A stretch of DNA of 64,000 bases from Closterium sp. NIES-65. Taxonomy: Eukaryota > Streptophyta > Zygnematophyceae > Desmidiales > Closteriaceae. Location: positions 3,392,509-3,456,508 of the forward strand of contig CANXME010001990.1 in assembly GCA_948144175.1 (NCBI GenBank), written 5' to 3'. Each line of letters opens with the position of its first letter. Position 1 is the first letter of the stretch. The notes beneath the pieces were generated by a model. The model saw nothing but the letters and a program-made list of their open reading frames with translations. It searched no databases and was not told the origin of the DNA. Below, in pieces: positions 21,901-31,440 of the stretch. Made by a program: the position numbers and the translations under genes.

Positions 21901-22272
21901 AAACACGCCATGGCTAGCGTAGTTGCTCTACAAAATTATGCATCCGCACTGCACTTGAAAACACGGACACATGCAATTACGGTACTATGTATTATTTACG
22001 GATTATGTACAAGATAAACAGTACTACTAAGTGGGCTTATCTGCCTTGCCTCTGGTTGTAATATGCTAGCTCGTGCTCGCCCTTTAAGAACACCTGAATC
22101 CATCACCTAGATAGCACTTTTCCTTAGAAGCAATCCCTTAGGAGCACATCTGAGCACATCAGCACAGCAGCAATCCATAGGCCCTGCCACCCTCCACCAG
22201 TTTCAGCCTCCCACATTCCCACAAACACCCAGGCAAGCTGGATGAAAAAAAGAAGCTGTTGCCACCGAGCTC
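18956..22272. other. host intergenic DNA with Lhcb upstream region and C/T-rich tract
   Basis: The upstream side of the Lhcb gene contains CCAAT-type sequences (GATTGG at 19108, CCAATC at 19163 and 19214), common in light-harvesting gene promoters, but no clear TATA box. From about 20260 to 21900 the plus strand is strongly pyrimidine-rich with purine-rich patches (21290-21620). Open frames of 200 to 330 codons here are Ser/Pro/His/Leu low complexity on both strands and resemble no protein family. One short piece at 21223-21285 could be an F-box-like exon (see findings). No RNA gene was recognised. Confidence 0.5.
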
Positions 22273-23677
22273 TGTCAGAATGTGATGTTTGTCTAGCCTG
22301 CAGTGGGGTACTCTATAGCGAGTACAACCCGAATTAGGGTTTGCTCTATGTACTCAACTGCCTGCTAGTGAAAACCCCTCTTTCCTGTTTCAGACTATTG
22401 CCTAGCATTACGACATGCTATCAGAGCAGGTCGACCCTCCTGGGTCGATCCTATGGGTGGTCCCATCCGATGCTTCCGCTGCTGTCCTGCCTATCGCACG
22501 CCCCGGGCGTGCGAAGTTTCCTGCCTGCCGCGCGCTCAGGGCGCGCGGCGTTTTTTCTTCCCGCCGCGCACTCGGGGCGCGCGGTGGTTTCCTGCCCCGT
22601 CGACCCGCGCGTCGCCCCCCGTCGCCAGTCGCGGAGCCCCCGGCGCCCGCGCGACCTGCGCCAGGCCCGCGCGCGGCCCGTACGGTCTGCGCCAGCCCCG
22701 CGCGCGGGCTACCCGGGCCCGTCGCGGAGCCCCCGGGGACCCGCGCGTCACCCCTCGTCGCCCGACGCGGCCCGCGCGACCTGCGCCAGGCCCGCGCGCG
22801 GCCCGTATGGGCTGCGCCAGGCCCGCGCGTGGCCCGGGCAGCCCGCGCGCGGTTCGTCCCGCCTGCACCAGGCCCGTGCGCGGCCCGTACGGTCTGCCCC
22901 AGCGACGCACGCCGTCCCCCGAGCTTTTGACCGCGCCCCACCCCCGCTGCTGCCCGCGCTCCTGTGTTAGGGTTTGGGGGTGGAGAGTATGGGGGTGCCG
23001 GGTGTGTGAGCCGTCCCCTGCTCCTCCTCCTCCTCCGTCTCCCACTACTGCAGCTGCCGCTGAGGGGGGTGGATGTGTTGGAGCCGTCGGAGTGGTACGA
23101 GGGGGGTGGCGTGTGAGCGGTGCTAGAAGTTCAACAAGGGGTGTGTGGAAGGGGTGTGGGACAGTTGGGGGAGGTTGACAGGAGGTTGCCGTTGTGACGT
23201 CTGCAGCGACATTAGTCTAGGGGTTGAGTACTCCGGTAGCCCAGCGAGCATGCTGTTGCCAGTCGCCCTTGGGTCTGTTGCTCGTGCAGCTTAAGCGCGG
23301 AGCCAGTTACTCCTGTAGTCCGGAGGTTGAGTGCTCCGGTAGCCACCATGCGCGCCGTTCATGTTGCCCGTGTGTCTGCGGCTTCACCCGTCGCCTTCTA
23401 TCTTCTCTCCTCTCATAGTCTCTCCTCCTCCTTACTTGTCCTCTGTGACTGCCTTTAGCTTTGCTTATCATTGTGAACTATTGCTCTATGAATGTTTGCT
23501 GTGCTGATTATACCCCACTTTGACTATGGAGGTGTGTCAGAATGTGATGTTTGTCTAGCATGTAGTGGGGTACTCTATAGCGAGTACAGCCCGAATTAGG
23601 GTTTGCTATATGTACTCAACTGCCTGCTAGTGAAAACCCCTCTTTCCTGTTTCTGACTCTTGCCTAGCATTTCGACA
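22273..23677 (+). mobile_element. small non-autonomous LTR element (TRIM-like) number 3
   Basis: Two 143-bp LTRs (22273-22415 and 23535-23677) begin TGTCAGAATGTG and end CGACA, with a perfect 5-bp duplication AGCTC on both sides (22268-22272 and 23678-23682). A primer-binding site TGCTATCAGAGC (22416-22427) abuts the first LTR, so it reads on the plus strand. The 1.1-kb interior is extremely GC-rich, with hairpins near 22494-22587 and repeats around GCGCGCGGCCCG. The open frames in it are composition artefacts without homology to gag or pol. The LTRs differ from each other by only a few substitutions. Confidence 0.9.
22494..22587 (+). repeat. three GC-rich hairpins after the primer-binding site
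   Basis: Inverted repeats with arms 22494-22503/22505-22514 (TCGCACGCCC, perfect), 22527-22535/22541-22549 (GCCGCGCGC, perfect) and 22561-22569/22579-22587 (one G-T pair). The first lies about 67 bases from the primer-binding site, a position similar to the hairpins of the other small LTR elements. Confidence 0.65.
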
Positions 23678-23964
23678 AGCTCTCCCAACCACACCTCTTC
23701 AACCAGCCTCCCAACAACTCCCTGTGGCTGTCAGATGCTGTGCTCCATTGCCTCTTGCTAAGGTTTTGGCGTTTCTGATGTTTTTTTATTGAATTTTTTC
23801 ATTTCGTCTTAGTGTCATACGGACGATTCTGCCCCGTCTGATTTTCATACAGAAATTTGAGGTCCGTCTGTAAAAACGTATGAAAATATTGAACGCAACC
23901 GATTATTTTTTGCAGATAGCATAGTGGTTTGGATTTCAGTGGTGTTGCGGTTCGCGGGGGTTCG
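23678..23964. other. spacer between LTR elements, no gene
   Basis: AT-rich DNA without coding signal. It holds a 10-bp inverted repeat ATTTTCATAC (23841-23850) and GTATGAAAAT (23878-23887), with the 7-bp direct repeat CCGTCTG adjacent to each arm. Confidence 0.45.
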
Positions 23965-24090
23965 TGTGAAACAAATGAGGAAAGATTGACTAAGGAATGA
24001 GAGTGATACAAATATGAAACCCTAGAATTGTGTACCCCTTAGTATCTAACCCGCTACAGCCTACACAGGCTAGATCATATAAGTCTGACA
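23965..24090 (-). repeat. 3' LTR of composite copia element E
   Basis: 126 bp, TGTGAAAC to CTGACA, followed by CACCCCCATAGGC, the complement of a polypurine tract, and then 3' non-coding sequence to the pol stop at 24303. It is only about two-thirds identical to the LTR at 35364-35495, and the flanking 5-mers (GTTCG and GGTAG) do not match. The two LTRs therefore may not come from a single insertion. Confidence 0.75.
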
Positions 24091-24302
24091 CACCCCCATA
24101 GGCAAAGTTGGGGAGAACAAGGGGTCACAAGACCAGTCAAGCAAAGCAAAGCAAAGCTCAGGGTGGATCACAAAGTCACCACACATTCCGAGCACAAGTT
24201 CAAAGGCCAGAAGGCCAGTTCACATGCAAGATCATATATAGAGATATACAAGAGTCAAGCAAGCAAGAGCAGGAATATATATAGGTGAAGGTACAAGCAA
24301 GG

Positions 24303-27235
24303 TCAAGAAGTGAGCAAGTGAGGCAAGACAGGCACAAGACCCAGCTGCGTGCAACAACGCTGATGATCACAAGGCGCAAGTGCCTTGGTGAAGACATCAG
24401 CTGTGTTGGCCTCAGAGGCCACGTACGCAAGTCGCAACTGTCCACGCTGCTGTAGCTGACGAGCAAGAAAGTAGCGGAGAGCAATGTGCTTTGTCCTGTG
24501 CTCCAGTCGCTGCTCTCGACACAAGGCCAGCATGGCCTTGTTGTCTACGTACAGGACTGGAGGAGAACGAGGCGGCTCTCCAAGGTCGGTCAGCAGGTAG
24601 GTGAGCCAGCGTAACTCCTGTGCAGCCATAGCCCCGGCGTAGATCTCAGCCTCACAACTGGAGCCGAGAACAGAAGACGAGCGGGTAGCCCGCCACGAAA
24701 CAGAGCCGGAACCAAGGCTGAAGGTGTAACCCTGTGACGACCGCTGCGTAGCCTGGTCGTCAGCCCAAGAAGCGTCCGCGTGCCCAGTGAGGACCACTGG
24801 ACTGCGCCCTCCAAGCACTAGCCCCATGCCCGACGTACTGCACAAGTAGCGCAACACCCTCTTTGCTGCAGCCATGTGCTCTGGTCGGTGTCTCCCAGGA
24901 GCAACATAGCGTGCAAGAATGCTAAGAGGGTATGCAAGGTCAGGTCGTGTGCAGGTCATCAGGTACATGAGGCAGCCAACAAGATCTGCATACGGGCCAC
25001 TCGACTCTACGGACTCATCCGAAGGCAGAGCTGAGAGCGAGAGGCGAGTAGGCAGAGGAGTGGCCTGAGGCGAGGAGTACGTGAAGCCGAAGCGCTGAAG
25101 GACCTGCTGCACCATGTGTGACTGAGTCAGGGTAATGGTGCGGCGTGCTCTGTCCCGGGTGATCTGCAAGCCAAGGTAGCTGCGCAGTTCACCCAGGTCA
25201 GTGCACGTGTGTCTCTTCTGCAGCTCGGACTTCACGTAGGCGAGTCCAGCAGTGTCAGCTGTGGCAAAGACCAAGTCGTCGACGTACACGAGGATGTAGA
25301 ACGGCGGCAGAGAGGTGTCGGTGCGCAGAAACAGCGACGGGTCGGCAGTAGAAGGAGCAAACCCGAGTGCCGCCAGCGTAGTCCTCAGTGTGTCGTGCCA
25401 CTCACGTGGCGCCTGGCGGAGACCGTAGACTGGACGCCGGAGACTCCACTGGGTATTAGGAGGGAAAGACCCAGTGAAGCCAGGTGGGCGACGCAGCCAG
25501 ATCTCCTCGTGCAGGCTGCCCTGCAAGAAAGCAGTGCTGAAGTCGAGAGAGTGCAGCTCGTAGTCACGGTGAGCAGCAACGTGCAGCAGTACCCAAAGAG
25601 TGGTCATCTTCGGGGTGGGGGAGAAGGTCTGAAAGTAGTCAACTCCCTGCCGCTGACTGAAGCCACGAGCCACGTAACGCGCCTTGAAGACAGGCGGAGA
25701 ACCCGGCGGCCGCTTCTCCCTGAAGATCCACATGCCACTGACTATGTTCGCCCCAGGAGGGGGGACAGCGTCAACGTAGGTGCCTGTGGACTTCCAGGAA
25801 GCCATCTCTGCATCCATAGCTGCCTGCCACTGAGAGGAGTAGGGACCCTCTATCGCCTCCGCGTAAGAGCGCGGAGTCGGGATGTCTAGTGCATCCGGGT
25901 CTCCCTCAGGGGCAAGCAGTACAGACGCGAGATGAGGTGAAGCGGCGGCCAGACACTGGAACTCCTCCTGCCTGTCCTCAAGGACGTCCGTGCCAAGGGC
26001 ACACTCACCCCCGACGGACGGAGGACAGGCCGACTCAGACTCAGCGACAAGACTAGCAGCGTAGTCTAGACGACATCGCGCAGCAAAGTCGACGAGCTCA
26101 GTGACAAGGGCAGACGCAGCAGACGACTCGAAAGAAGGGTCAGTGACAGCAGTAGCAAGGAGACGCGTGATAGTAGGACTGGCAGCACGAAGAGAGTCCG
26201 ACTCCGGGTCGGCAAGAGCAGGAAGAGAGGAAGCAGGAGGAGAAGGCAAAGGGGCACGCAGAGGAGCAGTGGACGGACGCAGAGACATCCGGTGCGTGCC
26301 AGGGACAGGAGGAGGACGCTGACGCGAACCGCGACCACTCGTGCGCGCAGCACGTACGGGCGACGCAGGACGAGACGCAGGCTCACGACGCTCAATAAGA
26401 CCTCCAGTCGGACCAGCGTAGGGAGAAGGAGCAGGCAAAGGGGAGGCAGGCTGTAGCTGTGACCGTGACGAGACAGGCTGTGGACCCTCTAAGGGAGGAG
26501 GAGGAGGACCACGAGAAGGTGTACGACCAAGAACCTGCTGCAGGAGCGGAACGAAGTACGGTCGGGGCCGCGTGGCGACGCCAGAAACAGCAAGGACAGC
26601 ACCAGTACCCCCAGGAGGAGTACCCGCTCCAGCAGCACCTCCAGCAGCTCCTCCAGCGGCTCCAGAACCTCCAGTAGCACCACCACGAGCACTGCCAGTC
26701 AGACCGCCAGCGGTAGTCTCAGCGCCAACACCCTCAGCAGCACCAACTCCAGGAGAACCCTCAGACCCAGCAGCTCCAGCACCCACAGCACGAGCACCTT
26801 CGGGACGCTCGGCAGCAGCACCTTCTGCAGCCGAAGAACCTCCAGCACCAGCAGCACGCCTCCAGCGCCGGGCAAACCACTCACGCAGCTCCTGTGGGGA
26901 GAGTGGCTCTCGGCGAGACGAAGCACCGCCAGGCGGAGCACCCCCAGTCTCAGCACCCCCAGGCTCAGCACCCCCAGGCCTAGCACCTCCAGGCTCAGCA
27001 CCCCCAGACTCAGTACCCCCAGGCTCAGCACCCCCAGGCTCAGCACCCGCAGGCTCAGCACCTCCAGACTCCGCACCCCCAGGCTCAGCACCCCCAAGCG
27101 TAGCGCCTCCAGTCTGAGCACCCCCAGGCCCAGCTCCCGCAGCAGCACCAGAGTCACCAGTGACCTCGACAGGCTCGACCGCGTCTACCTGGGACACACC
27201 TGAAGGGGCAGGACCCTGAGGGGGGAGGGGGTTTA
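24303..27235 (-). CDS. copia RT and RNase H with repeat-rich linker, copy 1 of element E
   Basis: The open frame extends from the poly-C tract near 27240 to a stop at 24303. Its N-terminal part is a linker with about 14 pentapeptide repeats of type AEPGG (26928-27135), then SPQELREW, then an Ala/Gly/Pro-rich hinge. RT follows: SLDFSTAFLQG, YGLRQAPREW and YVDD. RNase H has GHADASWADD, SCEAEIYAG and YVDNKAM, and the frame ends PVLPHLLTS. In this subfamily all catalytic RT and RNase H motifs are present here without interruption. Upstream integrase sits in another frame (27233-28636); the change happens at the C run. The longer frame running up to 27608 is a shadow over integrase. Confidence 0.85.
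26928..27135 (-). repeat. 15-bp minisatellite coding AEPGG pentapeptides, copy 1
   Basis: About 14 units of 15 bp (AGCACCCCCAGGCTC on the plus strand) in frame with RT, giving GGAEP-type pentapeptides with variants GGAES, GGTES, GGARP and GGAET. The equivalent arrays are at 31128-31345 and 39340-39565, with different unit order. Confidence 0.85.
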
Positions 27236-28636
27236 CGGGGGGGGGGGACCTGGTACCAAGAAGAGCGGGGGCGGGGGGAGGGACGGAGTGCGGTAGGGGA
27301 AGAGGCGGTAGTAGGGTACCGACTCGTCGAACGTGAAGTCCTGGGAGGACAGAACACGTCGAGAGGTGAGGTGGTAGAACTGCCACCCAGGGGCGTCGGG
27401 GGGGAACCCCAGGAAGACGCAGGGAGCAGCGCGAGGGGACAGCTTGTCCGCAGACAAGTCGCGGACAAACGCCCGAGATCCCCAGACCCGGAACGCCGAC
27501 GCATCGCCAACCTTCCCCGTCCACAGCAGGGCTGGGGAGGTCTCCGGCCTGGAGACCCTGGGGTGGAGGTTGATCTGATGCGCCGCGTACCTGACCGCAA
27601 ACGGCCACAGAAAATGGGGGGCAGCCGCATGCATCATAGACGTACGAGCGACGTCCATGACCATGCCAATGCGGCGCTCTGCAATCCCATTTTGCTGCGG
27701 GGAGTCCGGAAGCGTGAAGGTCTGGCGGATGCCTCGCGCACGACAGTAGGCACGCAGAAGGCCAGAGGAGAACTCTCCACCTCTGTCCGAGTGCAGACGC
27801 AACACAGGAAAGTCCGAGCCAAAGCTCTGCCTGAGCTGGAGACGAGCTGCGCGGATCCAGTCGATCAGCACCTCAGTGACATCACCCTTGCTGCGCAAGG
27901 GGAAGACTGTGGTGTAACGCGAGTAGTCGTCAACCACCAACAGGAAGTAGCGCTCGTGACTGAGTCCACGGACGCGGGCAGGGCCCCACACGTCCATGTG
28001 AAGCGTCTGCAACGGAGCCTCTGTCGGAGGAAACTGGGAGGAGTGAGGGGCAGCACGCTGGCGCCCCTCGACACAGGGGACACAGGCAGGGCCAGGGCCC
28101 TGAGGAAGGGGAGGGAGGGACCGGGGGAGACCAGACACAAGAAGACGGGAGGCCATGCCTCTGAGCCGAAGCAGAGAGGGGTGGCTAAGGCGGTGGTGCC
28201 AGAGGAGGGTCTCGTGAGACAGACGGCGACACGAACAGGGGGCAGACTCAGGACCAGACCTGGACGCTGCAGCAAACACCTGACCAGACGAAGGGACTCT
28301 ACCAGACTCAGCACCTGGAGGAGAAGCAGTGGTCAGTGTGTACAGGCTCGACCCTGGCTGACGTGTAAACGTGGCCAGGTGACGATCCGTGCTAGCCTCT
28401 GTGCAGTGCGTCACTCGCTGACGAGCAGGGGTGAACTGGTGGACTCCCGCATCCTGTAGGTCAGCACCACTCACCAAGTTCGTAGAGAACGAGGGGAGGT
28501 AAAGACCAGACAGGGTGCCAGAGGGAACCGCCGGACACGGGAGGACTGTGGAGAAGCGAGACAGGACAGGACCCCCAGAGGGGTCAGCCAGGGAAACCGC
28601 AACCGGCCGACTAAGCGGCGTGAGTGTGGTGCGGTC
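27233..28636 (-). pseudogene. protease end and integrase, copy 1 of element E
   Basis: This starts abruptly at the duplication junction (28636), inside the protease region at DRTTLTPLSRPVAV, so the DSG active site is missing. The HHCC finger follows (WHHRLSHPS ... CVPC), then integrase with D (HMDVWGPA), D (HSDRGGEF) and E (GIAERRIGMV), and the GKVGDASAFRVWG block. The frame ends at a TAA after a poly-C run at 27238-27248, one base out of phase with the linker and RT. Whether the run length is real or a sequencing artefact decides if this copy could be translated onward. Confidence 0.8.
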
Positions 28637-31440
28637 TGACGAGCAAGAAAGTAGCGGAGAGCAATGTGCTTTGTCCTGTGCTCCAGTCGCTGCTCTCGAC
28701 ACAAGGCCAGCATGGCCTTGTTGTCTACGTACAGGACTGGAGGAGAACGAGGCGGCTCTCCAAGGTCGGTCAGCAGGTAGGTGAGCCAGCGTAACTCCTG
28801 TGCAGCCATAGCCCCGGCGTAGATCTCAGCCTCACAACTGGAGCCGAGAACAGAAGACGAGCGGGTAGCCCGCCACGAAACAGAGCCGGAACCAAGGCTG
28901 AAGGTGTAACCCTGTGACGACCGCTGCGTAGCCTGGTCGTCAGCCCAAGAAGCGTCCGCGTGCCCAGTGAGGACCACTGGACTGCGCCCTCCAAGCACTA
29001 GCCCCATGCCCGACGTACTGCACAAGTAGCGCAACACCCTCTTCGCTGCAGCCATGTGCTCTGGTCGGTGTCTCCCAGGAGCAACATAGCGTGCAAGAAT
29101 GCTAAGAGGGTATGCAAGGTCAGGTCGTGTGCAGGTCATCAGGTACATGAGGCAGCCAACAAGATCTGCATACGGGCCACTCGACTCTACGGACTCATCC
29201 GAAGGCAGAGCTGAGAGCGAGAGGCGAGTAGGCAGAGGAGTGGCCTGAGGCGAGGAGTACGTGAAGCCGAAGCGCTGAAGGACCTGCTGCACCATGTGTG
29301 ACTGAGTCAGGGTAATGGTGCGGCGTGCTCTGTCCCGGGTGATCTGCAAGCCAAGGTAGCTGCGCAGTTCACCCAGGTCAGTGCACGTGTGTCTCTTCTG
29401 CAGCTTGGACTTCACGTAGGCGAGTCCAGCAGTGTCAGCTGTGGCAAAGACCAAGTCGTCGACGTACACGAGGATGTAGAACGGCGGCAGAGAGGTGTCG
29501 GTGCGCAGAAACAGCGACGGGTCGGCAGTAGAAGGAGCAAACCCGAGTGCCGCCAGCGTAGTCCTCAGTGTGTCGTGCCACTCACGTGGCGCCTGGCGGA
29601 GACCGTAGACTGGACGCCGGAGACTCCACTGGGTATTAGGAGGGAAAGACCCAGTGAAGCCAGGTGGGCGACGCAGCCAGATCTCCTCGTGCAGGCTGCC
29701 CTGCAAGAAAGCAGTGCTGAAGTCGAGAGAGTGCAGCTCGTAGTCACGGTGAGCAGCAACGTGCAGCAGTACCCAAAGAGTGGTCATCTTCGGGGTGGGG
29801 GAGAAGGTCTGAAAGTAGTCAACTCCCTACCGCTGACTGAAGCCACGAGCCACGTAACGCGCCTTGAAGACAGGCGGAGAACCCGGCGGCCGCTTCACCC
29901 TGAAGATCCACATGCCACTGACTATGTTCGCCCCAGGAGGGGGGACAGCGTCAACGTAGGTGCCTGTGGACTTCCAGGAAGCCATCTCTGCATCCATAGC
30001 TGCCTGCCACTGAGAGGAGTAGGGACCCTCTATCGCCTCCGCGTAAGAGCGCGGAGTCGGGATGTCTAGTGCATCCGGGTCTCCCTCAGGGGCAAGCAGT
30101 ACAGACGCGAGATGAGGTGAAGCGGCGGCCAGACACTGGAACTCCTCCTGCCTGTCCTCAAGGACGTCCGTGCCAAGGGCACACTCACCCCCAACGAACG
30201 GAGAACAGGTAGACTAAGACTCAGCGACAAGACTAGCAGCGCAGTCCAGACGACAGCGCGCAGCGAAGTCGACGAGCTCAGTGACAAGGGCAGACGCAGC
30301 AGACGACTCGAAAGAAGGGTCAGTGACAGCAGTAGCAAGGAGACGCGTGACAGTAGGAATGGCAGCACGAAGAGAGTCCGACTCCGGGTCGGCAAGAGCA
30401 GGAAGAGAGGAAGCAGGAGGAGAAGGCAAAGGGGCACGCAGAGGAGCAGTGGACGGACGCAGAGACATCCGGTGCGTGCCAGGGACAGGAGGAGGACGCA
30501 GACGCGAACCGCGACCACTAGTGCGCGCAGTACGAACAGTCGACGCAGGACGAGACGCAGGCTCACGACGCTCAGTAAGACCTCCAGTCGGACCAGCGTA
30601 GGGAGAAGGAGCAGGCAAAGGGGAGGTAGGCTGTAGCTGTGACTGGACAGGCTGTGGACGCTCTAAGGGAGGAGGAGAAGGACCAGGAGAAGGTGTAAGA
30701 CCAAGAACCTGCTGCAGGAGGGGAACGAAGTACGGTTGAGGCCGCGTGGCGACGCCAGGAACAGCAGGGACAGCACCAGTACCCCCAGCAGGAGTACCCG
30801 CTCCAGCAGTACCTCCAGCAGCACCTCCAGCAGCTCCAGAACCCCCAGCAGCACCTCCAGTAGCCCCAGAACCCCCAGCAGCCCCAGGAGCACCGCTAGT
30901 CGGACTGCCAGTGGTAGTCTCAGCGCCAACACCCTCAGCAGTACCAGCTCCAAAAGAACCCTCAGGTCCAGCAGCTCTAGTACCACAAGTACGAGCACCT
31001 CCGGGACCCGTGGCAGCAGCACCCTCCGCAGCCGAAGAACCTCCAGTACCAGCAGCACGCCTCCAGCGCCGGGCAAACCACTCACGCAGCTCCTGTGGGG
31101 AGAGTGGCTCTCGCGAGACGAAGCACCTCCAGGCGGAGCACCCTCAGTCTCAGCACCCCCAGGCTCAGCACCCCCAGGCTCAGTAACCCCAGGCCCAGTA
31201 CCCCCAGGCTCAGCACCCCTAGGCTCAGCACCCCCAGACTCAGTACCCCCAGGCCCAGCACCCCCAGGCTCAGCACCCCCAGGCTCAGCAACCCCACGCT
31301 CAGCACCTCCAGTCCCAGCACCCCCAGGCTCAGCACCCGCAGCAGCACCAGAGTCACCAGTGACCTCGACAGGCTCGACCGCGTCTACCTGGGATACACC
31401 TGAAGGGGCAGGACCCTGAGGGGGGAGGGGGTCTACCGGG
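28637..31440 (-). pseudogene. linker, RT and truncated RNase H, copy 2 of element E
   Basis: The linker with pentapeptide repeats (31128-31345) is open in one frame. RT is open from 29787, just after a TAG stop at 29828-29830 where copy 1 has glutamine in SQRQGVDYFQTF. The YVDD motif and RNase H up to YVDNKAM and HIALRYFLARQ are intact. RNase H then ends at the duplication junction 28637 and the frame runs on into protease-region sequence in a wrong frame. Near-identity to copy 1 over RT suggests recent duplication or gene conversion. Confidence 0.8.
31128..31345 (-). repeat. 15-bp minisatellite coding AEPGG pentapeptides, copy 2
   Basis: About 14 to 15 units homologous to 26928-27135, with a different order of variants (GGAGT, GGAER, GVAEP, GGTGP). 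The coding frame is preserved, so length and sequence change without breaking the frame. Confidence 0.85.

Noticed and set aside
19909-21917. Open frames of 219, 274, 329 and 221 codons in the C/T-rich region, both strands
   Set aside because: They are Ser/Pro/His/Leu low-complexity translations of pyrimidine- or purine-rich DNA, overlap one another on both strands, and contain no recognisable domain.
22341-23178. Arg/Pro/Ala-rich frames of 170-240 codons inside the small LTR element at 22273-23677
   Set aside because: GC-rich repeats leave all frames open; no gag or pol similarity, and one frame crosses the LTR and primer-binding site.
27371-28459. 362-codon plus-strand frame antisense to integrase, and 226-codon frames antisense to RT (25209-25889, 29389-30069)
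   Set aside because: Exact antisense shadows of pol; GC-rich codon use leaves the opposite strand open. No independent domain.
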